A DNA stretch of 64,000 bases from Burkholderia diffusa (GTDB lineage: Bacteria; Pseudomonadota; Gammaproteobacteria; Burkholderiales; Burkholderiaceae): contig NZ_CP013363.1 in the NCBI RefSeq assembly GCF_001718315.1, forward strand, positions 1,178,001 to 1,242,000. Direction: 5' to 3'. Position 1 is the first letter of the stretch. The number at the start of each line of letters is the position of its first letter. The position numbers were made by a program, and so were the translations under genes. The notes below the pieces were generated by a model. It was not told where the DNA came from and made no database searches. It was given only the letters and a program-made list of their open reading frames with translations. Shown here in pieces: positions 19,471-29,156 of the stretch.

Positions 19471-21671
19471 ATCGCGTATTCACACTCGACAGCCCGCATG
19501 GCGACGACCTGAAGGTCCACACGCTCGACGGCAGCGACGAACTCGGCCGCCTGTTCGAATTCCGGATCGAGGCGCTGGCGGACAGCCACAGCCTGTCGCT
19601 GAAGGATCTGCTCGGCAAGCCCGTCACCGTGCGGATCGAGCAGCAGGACCTGTCGACACGCTACCTGAACGGGATCGTCGCGCGCGCGACGCTGGCCGGC
19701 CGGCGCGCCGAGCGGCACTACGGTTACGAACTCGTCGTGCGGCCATGGCTTTGGCTCGCGACGCGGCGCTCCGATTGCCGGATCTTCCAGAACCGCACCG
19801 TGCCGGACATCGTGCAGGAGGTGCTGGCGCCGTATGGCTTTCCGATCGAGAACAAGCTGACCGAATCCTATGTGCCGCGCGAATACTGCGTGCAGTACAA
19901 CGAGACCGATACCGCGTTCGTGTTGCGGCTTATGGAGTTCGAGGGCATTTATTTTTATTTCCGACACGCGGCCGACAGTCACACGCTCGTGCTGTGCGAT
20001 GCGATGTCGTCGCACGTCGCGTTGCCCGGCTACGAAACGATCCCGTACATCGCGCAGGATCGCACCGCGATCGCCGACGAGGAGCACATCGAAGGCTGGC
20101 TGCCCGCGCAGGAGGTGAGCGTCGGCAAGCACCAGACCAGCGACTACGACTATACGAAGCCGCGTGCCGATCTTTCGGCGCAGAAGGTCGATCCGCGCGG
20201 CCACGATCACGACAGCTTGGCGTCGTTCGAATGGCCGGGCGGGTATCGCGACGATGCGCCTGGTGCGCACTACAGCCGCGTGCGGCTCGAGGAACAGCAA
20301 GCCGAACATGAGCGGGCGAGCGCCGATACCGATGTGCGCGGCGCCGCGCCCGGCTATCTGTTCACGCTCGCGCATTGTCCGCGCGCTGACCAGAACCGCG
20401 AATACCTGATCGTGCGGTGTCGGTACCGTTTCCAGGAGAACGCTTATGCGAGCGATCAGGGGGCCGAAGCCGTCGTGCATCGGACGATGATGCTCGTGCA
20501 GCCGTCGAGCCTGCCTTATCGATCGCCGCGTGAAACGCCGCGGCCGCGCACGAACGGACCGCAGACGGCGACCGTCGTCGGGCCGCCGGGGGAGGAAATC
20601 TGGACCGACCAGTATGGGCGCGTGAAGCTGCAGTTCCGCTGGGATCGATATGGGCAGAGCAACCAGGATTCGTCGTGCTGGGTGCGGGTGTCGAGCCCTT
20701 GGGCCGGGGGTGGCTTCGGGGGCGTACAGATTCCGCGTGTCGGCGACGAGGTGGTCGTCGATTTTCTCAACGGCGATCCGGATGAGCCGATCGTGACGGG
20801 GCGCGTTTACAACGGCGAGAAGATGCCGCCGTGGGGGCTGCCGGGCAGTGCGACGCAGAGCGGACTGCTGTCGCGGTCGTCACCGGGCGGGACGACCGAG
20901 CATGCGAATGCGTTCCGGTTCGAGGACAAGAAGGGCGCCGAGCAGCTGTGGATGCATGCGGAACGGAATTTCGACGCGGAGACGGAGGCCGATCACACGC
21001 TTTCTATCGGGAACAACCATACGCATACCGTCGGGAACGACGAGACGATGCAGGTGAAGAACAACCGGCAAAGGAGCGTGGGGCGGGACGAGACGGTGAA
21101 TATCGGGCAGAACCGGGTCGCGCAGATCGGGGTGGACGAGACGCATGGAGTGGGTGGGAATCGGACGCGGACCGTCGGGAAAAACGAAACCGTGACGATT
21201 GCCGCCAATCGCGACGCGACCATCGGTGGCATTCACAACGAGACGGTTGCGAAAGCCAAGACGGAAACGATCGGCGAAGGCAAGACGTTGAATGTCGGGC
21301 AGCTTTATCAAACGACTTCGCAAGACATGAAGACGCTGGTTGCGTCGTCGCATACCGAGGAAATCGGTGCGCGTACGTCGACGATTGCGAACGCGCACAC
21401 GCACACGGTCGGCGGTGAACACATCGTCAACGTCGGCGCGAACCATACGACGAACGTGCAGCATCAGGTCCTCGTCAACGCCGGAGACCAGCTTGCGCTT
21501 GTCTGCGGGATGTCGAGCATCGTGATGAAGCGCGACGGCACGATCACGATCCAGGGTGTCAACGTCGCATCGACCGGCACGAACACCCACAGCGTGAACG
21601 GCAAGACGGTGACGTCGTCGGCGACCGGCGAACACACGGTCGAAGGCGCGATCCTGAAACTGAATCCATAA
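19467..21671 (+). CDS. vgrG: T6SS spike protein VgrG
   Basis: VgrG trimers form the gp27/gp5-like spike at the tip of the Hcp tube. I choose GTG 19467 because it overlaps the clpV stop and GAGGAGG lies seven bases upstream. The 734 residues show a gp27-like domain (RFEFRIEAL-type start, EYCVQYNETDTAFVLRLMEFEGIYFYF), the gp5 OB-fold (TVVGPPGEEIWTDQYGRVK, FRWDRYG, WVRVSSPWAGGGFGG), and a C-terminal beta-helix of repeated HTV/NET-type units from about residue 510. There is no extra catalytic extension, so cargo delivery probably relies on the PAAR-RHS protein encoded downstream. Confidence 0.97.
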   Translation: MNRVFTLDSPHGDDLKVHTLDGSDELGRLFEFRIEALADSHSLSLKDLLGKPVTVRIEQQDLSTRYLNGIVARATLAGRRAERHYGYELVVRPWLWLATRRSDCRIFQNRTVPDIVQEVLAPYGFPIENKLTESYVPREYCVQYNETDTAFVLRLMEFEGIYFYFRHAADSHTLVLCDAMSSHVALPGYETIPYIAQDRTAIADEEHIEGWLPAQEVSVGKHQTSDYDYTKPRADLSAQKVDPRGHDHDSLASFEWPGGYRDDAPGAHYSRVRLEEQQAEHERASADTDVRGAAPGYLFTLAHCPRADQNREYLIVRCRYRFQENAYASDQGAEAVVHRTMMLVQPSSLPYRSPRETPRPRTNGPQTATVVGPPGEEIWTDQYGRVKLQFRWDRYGQSNQDSSCWVRVSSPWAGGGFGGVQIPRVGDEVVVDFLNGDPDEPIVTGRVYNGEKMPPWGLPGSATQSGLLSRSSPGGTTEHANAFRFEDKKGAEQLWMHAERNFDAETEADHTLSIGNNHTHTVGNDETMQVKNNRQRSVGRDETVNIGQNRVAQIGVDETHGVGGNRTRTVGKNETVTIAANRDATIGGIHNETVAKAKTETIGEGKTLNVGQLYQTTSQDMKTLVASSHTEEIGARTSTIANAHTHTVGGEHIVNVGANHTTNVQHQVLVNAGDQLALVCGMSSIVMKRDGTITIQGVNVASTGTNTHSVNGKTVTSSATGEHTVEGAILKLNP

Positions 21672-21686
21672 CGGAGGCTCGCACGA

Positions 21687-22952
21687 ATGCAGAACTGGCA
21701 GCCGACCAATCCGATAGAACGCAGGTTCATGGATGCGCATACGGACTGGATGAGTTTCGCAAAAGAGCAGGATGCGCGATTGATGATCTGGCAGGCCGAC
21801 GAGACGGATGCGGAGCTCGTGCGGCTCTATTTTCAGGTTCAGGACGAGACGTCGTGTGCGGTCAGGACGATGCGGGCATCGTTCATTAATGAAGCGAGTT
21901 ATGCGAAGGCACTGACGGACGAACTCATTGCGTTCTATGAAAGCCGGCGTGAAGGATCCGATGCGCATGGGGTGCGGGCCGATTGGCAAGCGCTGTACGA
22001 CGATGGCAAGAATCCCTTGCTGTATCTGTTCGCGATTGCCGACAGCCTGATGCAGCACCATCCGGACGTTTTTCCGGCGATGGTATTCGTGCTGGAACCG
22101 GCCAAAGTGCGGGATGACGCGGCATGGGTGCGATGGATGGACGATTTGCTGTCGATCATTGCGGTCGCGCCGCAGCTTGCCGAGCGCGTGCGTTTTGTCG
22201 TGCCGCGTACTGATATCGCGCCGTTTGCTGCGTTGGTGCAACGGCATCGGACTGCCGTGCGTGTCGTGCAGGGGAAATATTCGATGGCGAGCGTGCCACG
22301 CGAATTGCTGGCGGAATCGGGCGAGCGCGGACCGAGCGGTGAATTTCGACGGCATTTCGTGTTGCTGACCGAGATGATTGAAGGCGGTAATCCTGCTCGG
22401 CTGGAGGAATTGCGCGCGGCTGCGCTGAAGGTTGCTGAGCGCGAGCAGTGGTTCGATCAATGCGTTGTCGTGCATCTGATTGTGGGGGCGGCGTATCTGA
22501 AGTGGCGGGATCGGGAGCGGGCGATCGATGCGTATCGGAGCGCGGCCAGCAGCGGGACGCGCGCAGTTGAGGCTGGGCATCCAGCCGGACACAAGCTCGT
22601 CGCTAACGGGTTGTTCGGCGAGGCAAGCGTGCATTTGACGCATAAGGACTATGCGCACTCAGCTTATTGCTACGAGCGTGCGGTCGCGTCGACCACGGCG
22701 GCGAAGGATGGACTGATGACGGTCGAGGCGTGGCGAATGAGCGCCGTGTGCTGGGAGCGGGCAGGCGAGCGCGAACATGCGCTGGAGGCCGGATTCAATG
22801 CACTCGATGCGGGATTGATGATCGACGAGCCGATGCGGGCGAACAGCAATCTGCCGATGGTCGTCGAGTGGATGGTGTCGCAGTTGGGGGCTCATGACCG
22901 GCGACGTAACGCGTTGAGCGAGAAGGTCGCCGCGTTGCGCGGCGGCCGTTGA
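21687..22952 (+). CDS. Helical-repeat protein between vgrG and rhs, putative effector adaptor
   Basis: I do not recognise a named family. The 421 residues lack a signal peptide or membrane span. The C-terminal half reads as TPR-like paired helices (AYLKWRDRERAIDAYRSAA, SAYCYERAVASTTAA, ERAGEREHALEAGFNALDAG). The N-terminal 200 residues are predicted alpha/beta with LLYLFAIADSLMQHHPD and FVLEPAKVRD. Position is informative: 15 bases after vgrG and 18 before the PAAR-RHS effector, the slot usually taken by chaperones that load an effector on VgrG. It is neither a DUF4123 (Tap) nor a DUF1795 (Eag) protein by sequence. The adaptor role is inferred from context only. Confidence 0.6.
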   Translation: MQNWQPTNPIERRFMDAHTDWMSFAKEQDARLMIWQADETDAELVRLYFQVQDETSCAVRTMRASFINEASYAKALTDELIAFYESRREGSDAHGVRADWQALYDDGKNPLLYLFAIADSLMQHHPDVFPAMVFVLEPAKVRDDAAWVRWMDDLLSIIAVAPQLAERVRFVVPRTDIAPFAALVQRHRTAVRVVQGKYSMASVPRELLAESGERGPSGEFRRHFVLLTEMIEGGNPARLEELRAAALKVAEREQWFDQCVVVHLIVGAAYLKWRDRERAIDAYRSAASSGTRAVEAGHPAGHKLVANGLFGEASVHLTHKDYAHSAYCYERAVASTTAAKDGLMTVEAWRMSAVCWERAGEREHALEAGFNALDAGLMIDEPMRANSNLPMVVEWMVSQLGAHDRRRNALSEKVAALRGGR

Positions 22953-22970
22953 GCGGGGAGGGCAGAAATC

Positions 22971-25900
22971 GTGGCGCTGCTCGCCGTCAAGCATCTCGAT
23001 CCGGTCGTCGGTGTCGACGTTCATTCGGTACTGGTCACGCCCGGTACGCCACCGGTGTTCCTGCCGCACCCTCATGTCGGGTTCATGCTCGATCTGCGTG
23101 AGTACGTTCAAGCGGCAAAAGCCGTGGTCGGATGCATTGCAATGATGATCGTGCAGGAGAAGGTGACCGAATACATCGAAGACCATCCCGAAGATGTGGA
23201 GAAACTGGCGCATCTGGCCGATGAGGCGAACCAGCAGGTCAATGACTTGATGGGTGGCGGCAAGCTGCCGGACTTAAAGGACGACCCCAACGTCGCTGAG
23301 GGGATGCGGCTGGCGAAGGAGGCCAACAAGATCAAGAACCGCATAAGCGATGATCTTGGCTCGAACGTGGGGTCAGGGGGAAGCAGCGGCAGGCCGATTT
23401 TTGTGAACGGGATGATGCGGGCCACGGCCGGGACGCATGCGTATCACGTACCGGGGTTGCATTTCCCGCTTGGAGAATCGTTTGCTCCGCCACCTGAGGA
23501 GGTTGAACCGTCGAACGACGGCGAATCATTCATGGGCAGCAAGACAGTGCTCGCCAACAACGATCCGATGTCGTACATGGCGCTTGAAGCGTTGAGTTGC
23601 TGGTCGGTCGGGATGGAGCCGCCACCGCATAACAGCGCGCATACCGATCGGACTTATCCGTCAATGCCCAGTTCGGTGATGTTGCCGATTCCGGCAGGGC
23701 GGCCGGTTTTTGTGGGCGGGCCGCCGATCATGAATATGGCCGCTGCGGCGAAGGGGTTGTTCAAGGCGTTTCGGGGATCGAAGTGGGCGAAGGCGCTGGC
23801 GGACAAGTTGAAATTGAAACCGGGGTTTTTGCGGTGCAATGTGTTGAAGGCGGAGCCGGTCGACGCAATCACGGGCGAAGTCGTGATTCAGCAACATGAC
23901 TTCACTGTACCCGGCCGATTGCCACTCACGTGGGATCGGTACTATGCCAGCCACAATAGCTATGCGAGCTCGATCGGTATGGGCTGGCAAACGCCCGCCG
24001 ATATGCGGCTGACGTTAGTGCGGCATGAGAATGGAGTGGGCGTTGCAGCGTATTTCCTGAATTATGTGACTGCGTTCGACACGATACCGGCCGAAGGCGG
24101 CTGGTCGGGCCGCGTCTATGACTGGCAGCATGGCCACGCTCTGTACCTGCGTGATGATCGATTGGTGCTGCGCACGCGCACTGGCATCGAATACGAGTTC
24201 ACCCTACCGGCGCCATGGATACGCACCATCGACACCCGTTTAGACACCGCCACGCTGCCACTGCTTGTCGATCGGATGGCCGACCTGAACGGCAACGCAT
24301 GGTCGTTTGAACGCCAGGCAGGTCGCAACCCAGTGCGTCTTGTCGAATGGCAAGGCGATGCGATGGCGGGGCGCGTGATCGAATGCACGTGCGGCAACGA
24401 CACACGGTCAGGGCTGCTTGCTACGTTGAAGCTGATCGATAGAAGCGGTCGAGCACATCTACTTGTCGGCTATGAGCAAGACAACGAACTGAACCTGGTT
24501 GCTGCGGTCGATGCGATGGCGCAACCTCATCATTACGAATATGCCGACAATCATCGAATGGTGCGTCATACCAGTGCCCGTGGAGTGTCGTTTTACTACA
24601 GCTACCAACGGCATGACGATGGCATCTGGCGCGTCGACCATGCGTGGGGGGATAACCGTCTATTCGATTACCGCTTTATCTACAATCCGGCGCGTCAGGA
24701 AACCCGCATTACAGATTCCATGGGGTACACGACGTTTCTGCAATCCAACGATCGTGGCATGCCGGTGGCCGAGATCGATCCGTTGGGCGGTATGACAAGT
24801 TACCGATACGACGAGCAGGGACGCACTAACGCAGGAACCGATCTCGCAGGACGCACTACCTCCTGGAAGTATGATTCCTACGGCCATCTGCTCACGCAGA
24901 CCTTGGCAGATGGCAGTGCACTGCACACTGAATACAACGCCGACCACAAGCTGGTGTGCGGGACGGATCCCGCAGGCGGGCAATGGCGTTATGCGTGGGA
25001 CGAACGGGGTAATCTCCTGATGCAGACTACGCCATCGCACGCCTGCGTCCATTACGAATACGATCAATACGGTCAACTCATCGCGCATACCGGGCCGCAA
25101 GGCGAAGTGACGCGGTTCGATTACGACCAGGATGGCAATCTTGCAGTGCTGACGAATGCACTCGGCCATCGCACGCAGTATAAGTACAACGCTCTTGGAA
25201 ACCTGGTACAGGTTATCAACGCGCTCGGTCAGGCGAGCCATTTCGAATACGACCGCAACAGCAATCTGACGCGCGCCATCGAACCGGGTGCGCGCGAGGT
25301 CCAATGCACCTACGATGCAGATGGCAATATGGTGCGCTACCGCGATGCGACGGGAAAGGTGACGCAACTGACTTATTCACAGTCGGGGCAGATCAGTAAG
25401 AAGCAGACGCCTGACGGAAATGTCGTCGAATACCGCTACGACTCTGAGGAGCGATTGGTCGGTGTGGTAAATGGGCGCGGCGAACTCTACGAACTCAAGC
25501 GCGACGGGCTGGGGCGGATTGTCGAGGAAGTCGATTATTGGGGACAAACTCGCCGCTACGAATACGGCTCGTTCGGTGAACTACGGCGTAGCGTCGACCC
25601 GATGGGGCAGAGGATTGACTACCAGACGGACAAGCTAGGGCGGATCGTGCAAAAGCGGGTGCCGGACCGAAGGCAGGGTGATGGGCATCGCATCGAATCA
25701 TTCGAATATGACCGCAGCGGCAAATTGATCGTTGCGGCAAATCCGGACTGCCGCGTCGAACTCAGCTATGACAACGCGGGTCGTCTCGTTGAAGAACGAC
25801 AAGGCGACACGTTCGCGATCATGTACCGCTACAACGCTGTTGGCCAGCGAGTAGAACGTCGCACGACGCTCAAGATAGTCGGCGAAATGATCTCACACAC

Positions 25901-27701
25901 CGTGCGCTACGGCTATGACGTACTCGGCGCAGTCGTCTCGATCCAGATCGGAGACGCATTACCGATCACGTTTGAACGCGACGCGCTCGGCCGGGTTTGC
26001 GTCGAACATTTAGGTGAGGCATTGCGGCGCGAGCTAGCCTATACATCGGATAGGCAGTTGGCCCGGCAAACGCTGCTGGTCAACACAGGTCCGGCGTTTG
26101 TCACCGAATATACCTACGACGCCAACGGTGAGATGACCGAGAAGCGTGACTCCCGACTTGGCATCGAGCAATTCGACTACGATCCGGTGGGCAGGCTGAT
26201 TGGTCACCTCGATCCGACCGGCAAACTGCACCGTTTCCTGTATAACCCGGCGGGCGACCTGTTGACCACGCGGGTTCATCAAGGTAATCGGACCGACGTA
26301 TCCTACCCGGAACGACAAACCGACACATGGCTACGCAAAGGCGAACGCGATGGTTATTGCTACACGTTTGATCGTATTGGCAATCTATTGCGCAAGCAGG
26401 GCGCACAACAGGATCTGCTGTTGCGCTGGGATGGTGATGGGTTGCTGATCGAGACGCTAGCGATACGCCCCATGGTCGGATCGACAACCGGTACATTGCG
26501 TATCCACACTTGCTACGAGTATGACGTGTTCCACCGGCGCACCCGGAAGGTCACTCAGATTCAGCATGAGTCTGGTGCATGGAACGACATAGCCTCAGGC
26601 CGGACCAATGGATCGTGTACCTGCTGTTTTTTTTGGGAAGGCGATGTGCTGGTAGGAGAAATCGAGCACGGCGATGTGAACGTTCGCCGGTGGTTGGCAA
26701 ACGCGAGCATCGACGTGCGCCCTGACCGTTCAGAGACTTCAGCAGACGGATACAGCGACGCGCGCGAGTGGGTCTATTATCCAGGAACGTTTCGGCCGCT
26801 GGCAGGAATGCGATGCATGTATCAGCTACAAACGCTACACGCAGACGGCACCGATCAACAGCAAGAGGGGGCGATGCCATTAGCCCCGGCACTGATCGCC
26901 GGGACGCAGTATGTCTTCTGCGACACAGACCCCAATGGGGCTCAAACCCGGCTTATCGATCAATCAGGTTCGGTTGTTTGGGAAGGCCGTTACGCGGCGT
27001 GGGGTAGTGTAAGCCAAGTCGGGACGCAGCCTGAGCACGACCAGAACCTGCGACTGCAGGGGCAATATTATGATGGGGAGACAGCACTTCATTACAACAG
27101 GTTCCGCTATTACGACCCCGGTTTAGGGCAGTTCATCAGCCAGGATCCGGTCGGTCTATCTGCCGGCGCTAATCTATACCAGTTTGCCACCAATGCTCTT
27201 TCATGGACTGATCCTCTCGGCTTGGACGCAAAATCTGCGTTCAGACGATTTTCCCTGAAAACGATCTTAAATAATCCTTCTCATCCACTTCGCTTTCTTC
27301 TCGCGCGGGATTCAGCAGGAAACGTGACGAAGCATTTCTCTCCAACCAAAGGATGCTCGCATCCCGAACTCATCAATTGGGGGGACGTCGAAGACAACGC
27401 TTGGGAAGCGGATATGACTAAAAACCCACAAACCTTTCGAACTGGGCAGCCCCTTGTTCAGATGGGCCATCTAACGAGCAAATTTTCACTGGATAAGGAA
27501 CGAATGGCGTTGCAGGACGCGTGGGAAAATCAGAGAGACTCCAAAGATGAGGCCGCGGGGGTAATTATGGAGCGAACGGCAATCGACATCGGCGGCGTAC
27601 CGGTCTTCAAGGAAACGGCACAAGAATGGGAGCGGTATGGTTTTCTCGACAAGGGAACAGTTGCCAAGGCAGCGCCTAGTCGCGGCTGGACGAGGCCGTA
27701 A
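22971..27701 (+). CDS. PAAR-like/RHS polymorphic toxin, probable T6SS nuclease effector
   Basis: A 1576-residue T6SS cargo protein. The GTG start has a GGGGAGGG site shortly upstream. Residues 1-260 form a PAAR-like cap (SGRPIFVNGMMRATAG, FMGSKTVLANNDP, PIPAGRPVFVGGPP) that would sit on VgrG. From about 300 to 1400 come RHS/YD repeats (many YDxxGxL units) that wrap the toxin. The core ends with GQFISQDPVGLSAGANLYQFATN and WTDPLGL at residue 1418, the usual cleavage region. The last 158 residues are the variable tip; QMGHLTSKF plus a later ERTA and E-rich helix suggest an HNH/Endo VII-like nuclease, moderately confident. The gene has visibly lower GC than the T6SS core, most clearly in the tip. 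No whole immunity gene follows. Confidence 0.9.
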   Translation: MALLAVKHLDPVVGVDVHSVLVTPGTPPVFLPHPHVGFMLDLREYVQAAKAVVGCIAMMIVQEKVTEYIEDHPEDVEKLAHLADEANQQVNDLMGGGKLPDLKDDPNVAEGMRLAKEANKIKNRISDDLGSNVGSGGSSGRPIFVNGMMRATAGTHAYHVPGLHFPLGESFAPPPEEVEPSNDGESFMGSKTVLANNDPMSYMALEALSCWSVGMEPPPHNSAHTDRTYPSMPSSVMLPIPAGRPVFVGGPPIMNMAAAAKGLFKAFRGSKWAKALADKLKLKPGFLRCNVLKAEPVDAITGEVVIQQHDFTVPGRLPLTWDRYYASHNSYASSIGMGWQTPADMRLTLVRHENGVGVAAYFLNYVTAFDTIPAEGGWSGRVYDWQHGHALYLRDDRLVLRTRTGIEYEFTLPAPWIRTIDTRLDTATLPLLVDRMADLNGNAWSFERQAGRNPVRLVEWQGDAMAGRVIECTCGNDTRSGLLATLKLIDRSGRAHLLVGYEQDNELNLVAAVDAMAQPHHYEYADNHRMVRHTSARGVSFYYSYQRHDDGIWRVDHAWGDNRLFDYRFIYNPARQETRITDSMGYTTFLQSNDRGMPVAEIDPLGGMTSYRYDEQGRTNAGTDLAGRTTSWKYDSYGHLLTQTLADGSALHTEYNADHKLVCGTDPAGGQWRYAWDERGNLLMQTTPSHACVHYEYDQYGQLIAHTGPQGEVTRFDYDQDGNLAVLTNALGHRTQYKYNALGNLVQVINALGQASHFEYDRNSNLTRAIEPGAREVQCTYDADGNMVRYRDATGKVTQLTYSQSGQISKKQTPDGNVVEYRYDSEERLVGVVNGRGELYELKRDGLGRIVEEVDYWGQTRRYEYGSFGELRRSVDPMGQRIDYQTDKLGRIVQKRVPDRRQGDGHRIESFEYDRSGKLIVAANPDCRVELSYDNAGRLVEERQGDTFAIMYRYNAVGQRVERRTTLKIVGEMISHTVRYGYDVLGAVVSIQIGDALPITFERDALGRVCVEHLGEALRRELAYTSDRQLARQTLLVNTGPAFVTEYTYDANGEMTEKRDSRLGIEQFDYDPVGRLIGHLDPTGKLHRFLYNPAGDLLTTRVHQGNRTDVSYPERQTDTWLRKGERDGYCYTFDRIGNLLRKQGAQQDLLLRWDGDGLLIETLAIRPMVGSTTGTLRIHTCYEYDVFHRRTRKVTQIQHESGAWNDIASGRTNGSCTCCFFWEGDVLVGEIEHGDVNVRRWLANASIDVRPDRSETSADGYSDAREWVYYPGTFRPLAGMRCMYQLQTLHADGTDQQQEGAMPLAPALIAGTQYVFCDTDPNGAQTRLIDQSGSVVWEGRYAAWGSVSQVGTQPEHDQNLRLQGQYYDGETALHYNRFRYYDPGLGQFISQDPVGLSAGANLYQFATNALSWTDPLGLDAKSAFRRFSLKTILNNPSHPLRFLLARDSAGNVTKHFSPTKGCSHPELINWGDVEDNAWEADMTKNPQTFRTGQPLVQMGHLTSKFSLDKERMALQDAWENQRDSKDEAAGVIMERTAIDIGGVPVFKETAQEWERYGFLDKGTVAKAAPSRGWTRP

Positions 27702-27782
27702 ATGCATTCACATCGCGAGACCTCTCAAGAATTTCCCGCGAAGCACATACAGATGACTCTAACGATCAGAGCATTGATTTAA
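27702..27782 (+). other. 26-codon ORF after the RHS toxin, possible immunity-gene remnant
   Basis: An ATG directly abuts the RHS stop and opens 26 codons before TAA. This is the position of a cognate immunity gene, but it is far too short to encode one. The surrounding bases to about 27834 are AT-rich for this genome and contain nothing else I can call. It may be the decayed start of an immunity gene, or chance. Confidence 0.2.
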
Positions 27783-27833
27783 TTTTACATAACGTGAATT
27801 ATCGACAGTTTTCGTTGTAGCAGCCATATCCTA

Positions 27834-28359
27834 ATGTCGTGTTGTGGCTATTTACAGATGTCGTGTTTTTGACTGCTGGCATGCTGGACGGCTCGTTGAG
27901 TAAGCCCGGGAGCCGACCATGCAGCCAGCCGGATTGGTGACACTGACGATGCGAGAGCTTGATCGACTCAAGGTAATCCAGGCCGTGGTGGACACGGGCT
28001 TGAAGCCTGGGCGTGCGGCTGAACGGCTGGGCCTGAGCGTGCGCCAGGTGGAACGGCTGATCATCCGATATCGAGAGCAAGGAGCCAGCGGCGTAGCTTC
28101 GGGCCGTCGCGGCCGGCCGGGCAACCGCAAGCTCGACGACGGGCTGGCGTTACGTGCCCTGACCGTTATTCGCGAGCGCTACGCCGATTTCGGGCCGACG
28201 CTGGCGTGCGAGAAGCTCTGGGAGTGCCACGGCATTCGGCTGGCCAAGGAGACGGTCAGGAAGCTGATGATGGACGCTGGGCTTTGGATTCCGCGTCGAC
28301 AGCGGCCGCCGAAGGTGTATCAGCCACGAGCCCGACGCGCGTGCCTGGGCGAACTGATC
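27834..28359 (+). mobile_element. Left part of an insertion sequence, right end lost
   Basis: The left terminal region contains a 10-base motif ATGTCGTGTT twice (27834-27843 and 27858-27867), followed by a transposase start. The transposase reading stops resembling its family at about 28359, and no matching inverted right end was seen before the sigma-factor gene at 28545. The element is therefore a non-autonomous remnant marking the boundary between the effector region and the stress island. The exact left end and target duplication cannot be fixed by eye. Confidence 0.65.
27919..28359 (+). pseudogene. Truncated ISNCY-type transposase
   Basis: About 147 residues of a transposase N-terminus remain: an HTH segment (LKPGRAAERLGLSVRQVERLIIRYREQG-like), a basic linker GVASGRRGRPGNRKL, and the block FGPTLACEKLWECHGI. 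This resembles the ISNCY-type transposases common in Burkholderia, which normally continue past CLGELI into a DDE catalytic core. Here the frame leaves the family after GELI and runs through unrelated sequence to 28548, so all catalytic residues are absent and the gene is dead. Family assignment is from memory of the N-terminus. Confidence 0.7.
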
Positions 28360-28475
28360 CCACCTGCATCCCCACGGACGCGTCGCTCGTATCTGACTGA
28401 GGATCTTGCAACGAGCGTCGCCCTACACGTCGTGCGGCCGTGCGGCCGTGCGGCGAGCATCATCGATCGTTCAAT

Positions 28476-28487
28476 CGGATGCATCCG
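28476..28487. promoter_or_regulatory. 12-base palindrome upstream of the first ECF sigma gene
   Basis: CGGATGCATCCG is a perfect palindrome 58 bases before the sigma-factor ATG, just upstream of TATATT. It contains the TGCATCCG half of the island's shared promoter motif, but the expected CGTA is not found 15 bases further (only CGCACGA one base early). It could be a weak autoregulatory promoter or an operator. Confidence 0.35.
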
Positions 28488-28544
28488 ACAGTGCTATATT
28501 TCGCACGACACTCACACCATGGCGATCCGCGCCATCCATTTCGC

Positions 28545-29156
28545 ATGAGCGACACGCCGAGCGGTGCCAGCGGCTTCGATCAGTCAGCCCCTTCGCGCGA
28601 TGCCGATGCGGATGTCGCGCGCCGCGAACATCTGAATCGGCTGATGGCTCGGGCAGCAGGCGGCGATCAGGTGGCTTTCGCGGAGTTGTACCGGCTGAGC
28701 GCATCGCGCGTGTTCGGGACGATCGTCCGCATGCTTCACGATCACGGGGAGGCCGAGGATCTCCTCCAGGAGGTCTACACGACGGCCTGGCGACGCATCG
28801 AAACGTTCGATCCGGCACGCGGCGGCGCGATGACGTGGCTGATCACACTGGCGCGCAACAGGACGATCGACCGTTTGCGGCAGCATCGCGACGCGCAGCT
28901 CGACGACGAACAGGTGCTGGAGCTTCCCGACGAGGATCCGACGCCCGCCGCGCTGGCGGAGGCAACGCAGGAGCGCCAGCGCCTCGAGCACTGCCTGTCC
29001 CAACTCGATCCGCAGCAGGGTCGCGCGGTGCGCGAGGCTTTTTTCAGCGGTGCGACCTACAGTGAGCTGGCAGCGCGGCTGCGCGTGCCGCTCGGAACCA
29101 TGAAGAGCTGGATCCGGCGCAGCCTGATGCAGCTGAAGGTATGCCTGGAGCAATGA
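28545..29156 (+). CDS. ECF sigma factor paired with RskA-like anti-sigma
   Basis: A group-4 (ECF) sigma factor of 203 residues, SigK-like. Region 2 is visible as FAELYRLSASRVFGTIVRM and HGEAEDLLQEVYTTAWRR; region 4 as GATYSELAARLRVPLGTMKSWIRRSL. The start at 28545 (MSDTPSG) is chosen from alignment with its paralogue at 39100; an earlier in-frame ATG at 28479 would add 22 residues. The stop overlaps the anti-sigma start as ATGA, the usual arrangement for co-produced partners. It is about 60 percent identical over the shared core to the second sigma factor. It most likely reads the TGCATCCG-N15-CGTA promoters of this island, including one just downstream of the anti-sigma gene. Confidence 0.88.
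   Translation: MSDTPSGASGFDQSAPSRDADADVARREHLNRLMARAAGGDQVAFAELYRLSASRVFGTIVRMLHDHGEAEDLLQEVYTTAWRRIETFDPARGGAMTWLITLARNRTIDRLRQHRDAQLDDEQVLELPDEDPTPAALAEATQERQRLEHCLSQLDPQQGRAVREAFFSGATYSELAARLRVPLGTMKSWIRRSLMQLKVCLEQ

Noticed and set aside
20990..21660. Repeats at the end of vgrG, considered as a DNA repeat array
   Set aside because: The periodicity is at protein level (beta-helix repeats of the spike) and the DNA units are not identical.
28480..28509. Sixth copy of the ECF promoter ahead of the first sigma gene
   Set aside because: TGCATCCG is present but no CGTA follows at the right spacing; only CGCACGA one base early. Kept as a possible remnant, not counted as a match.
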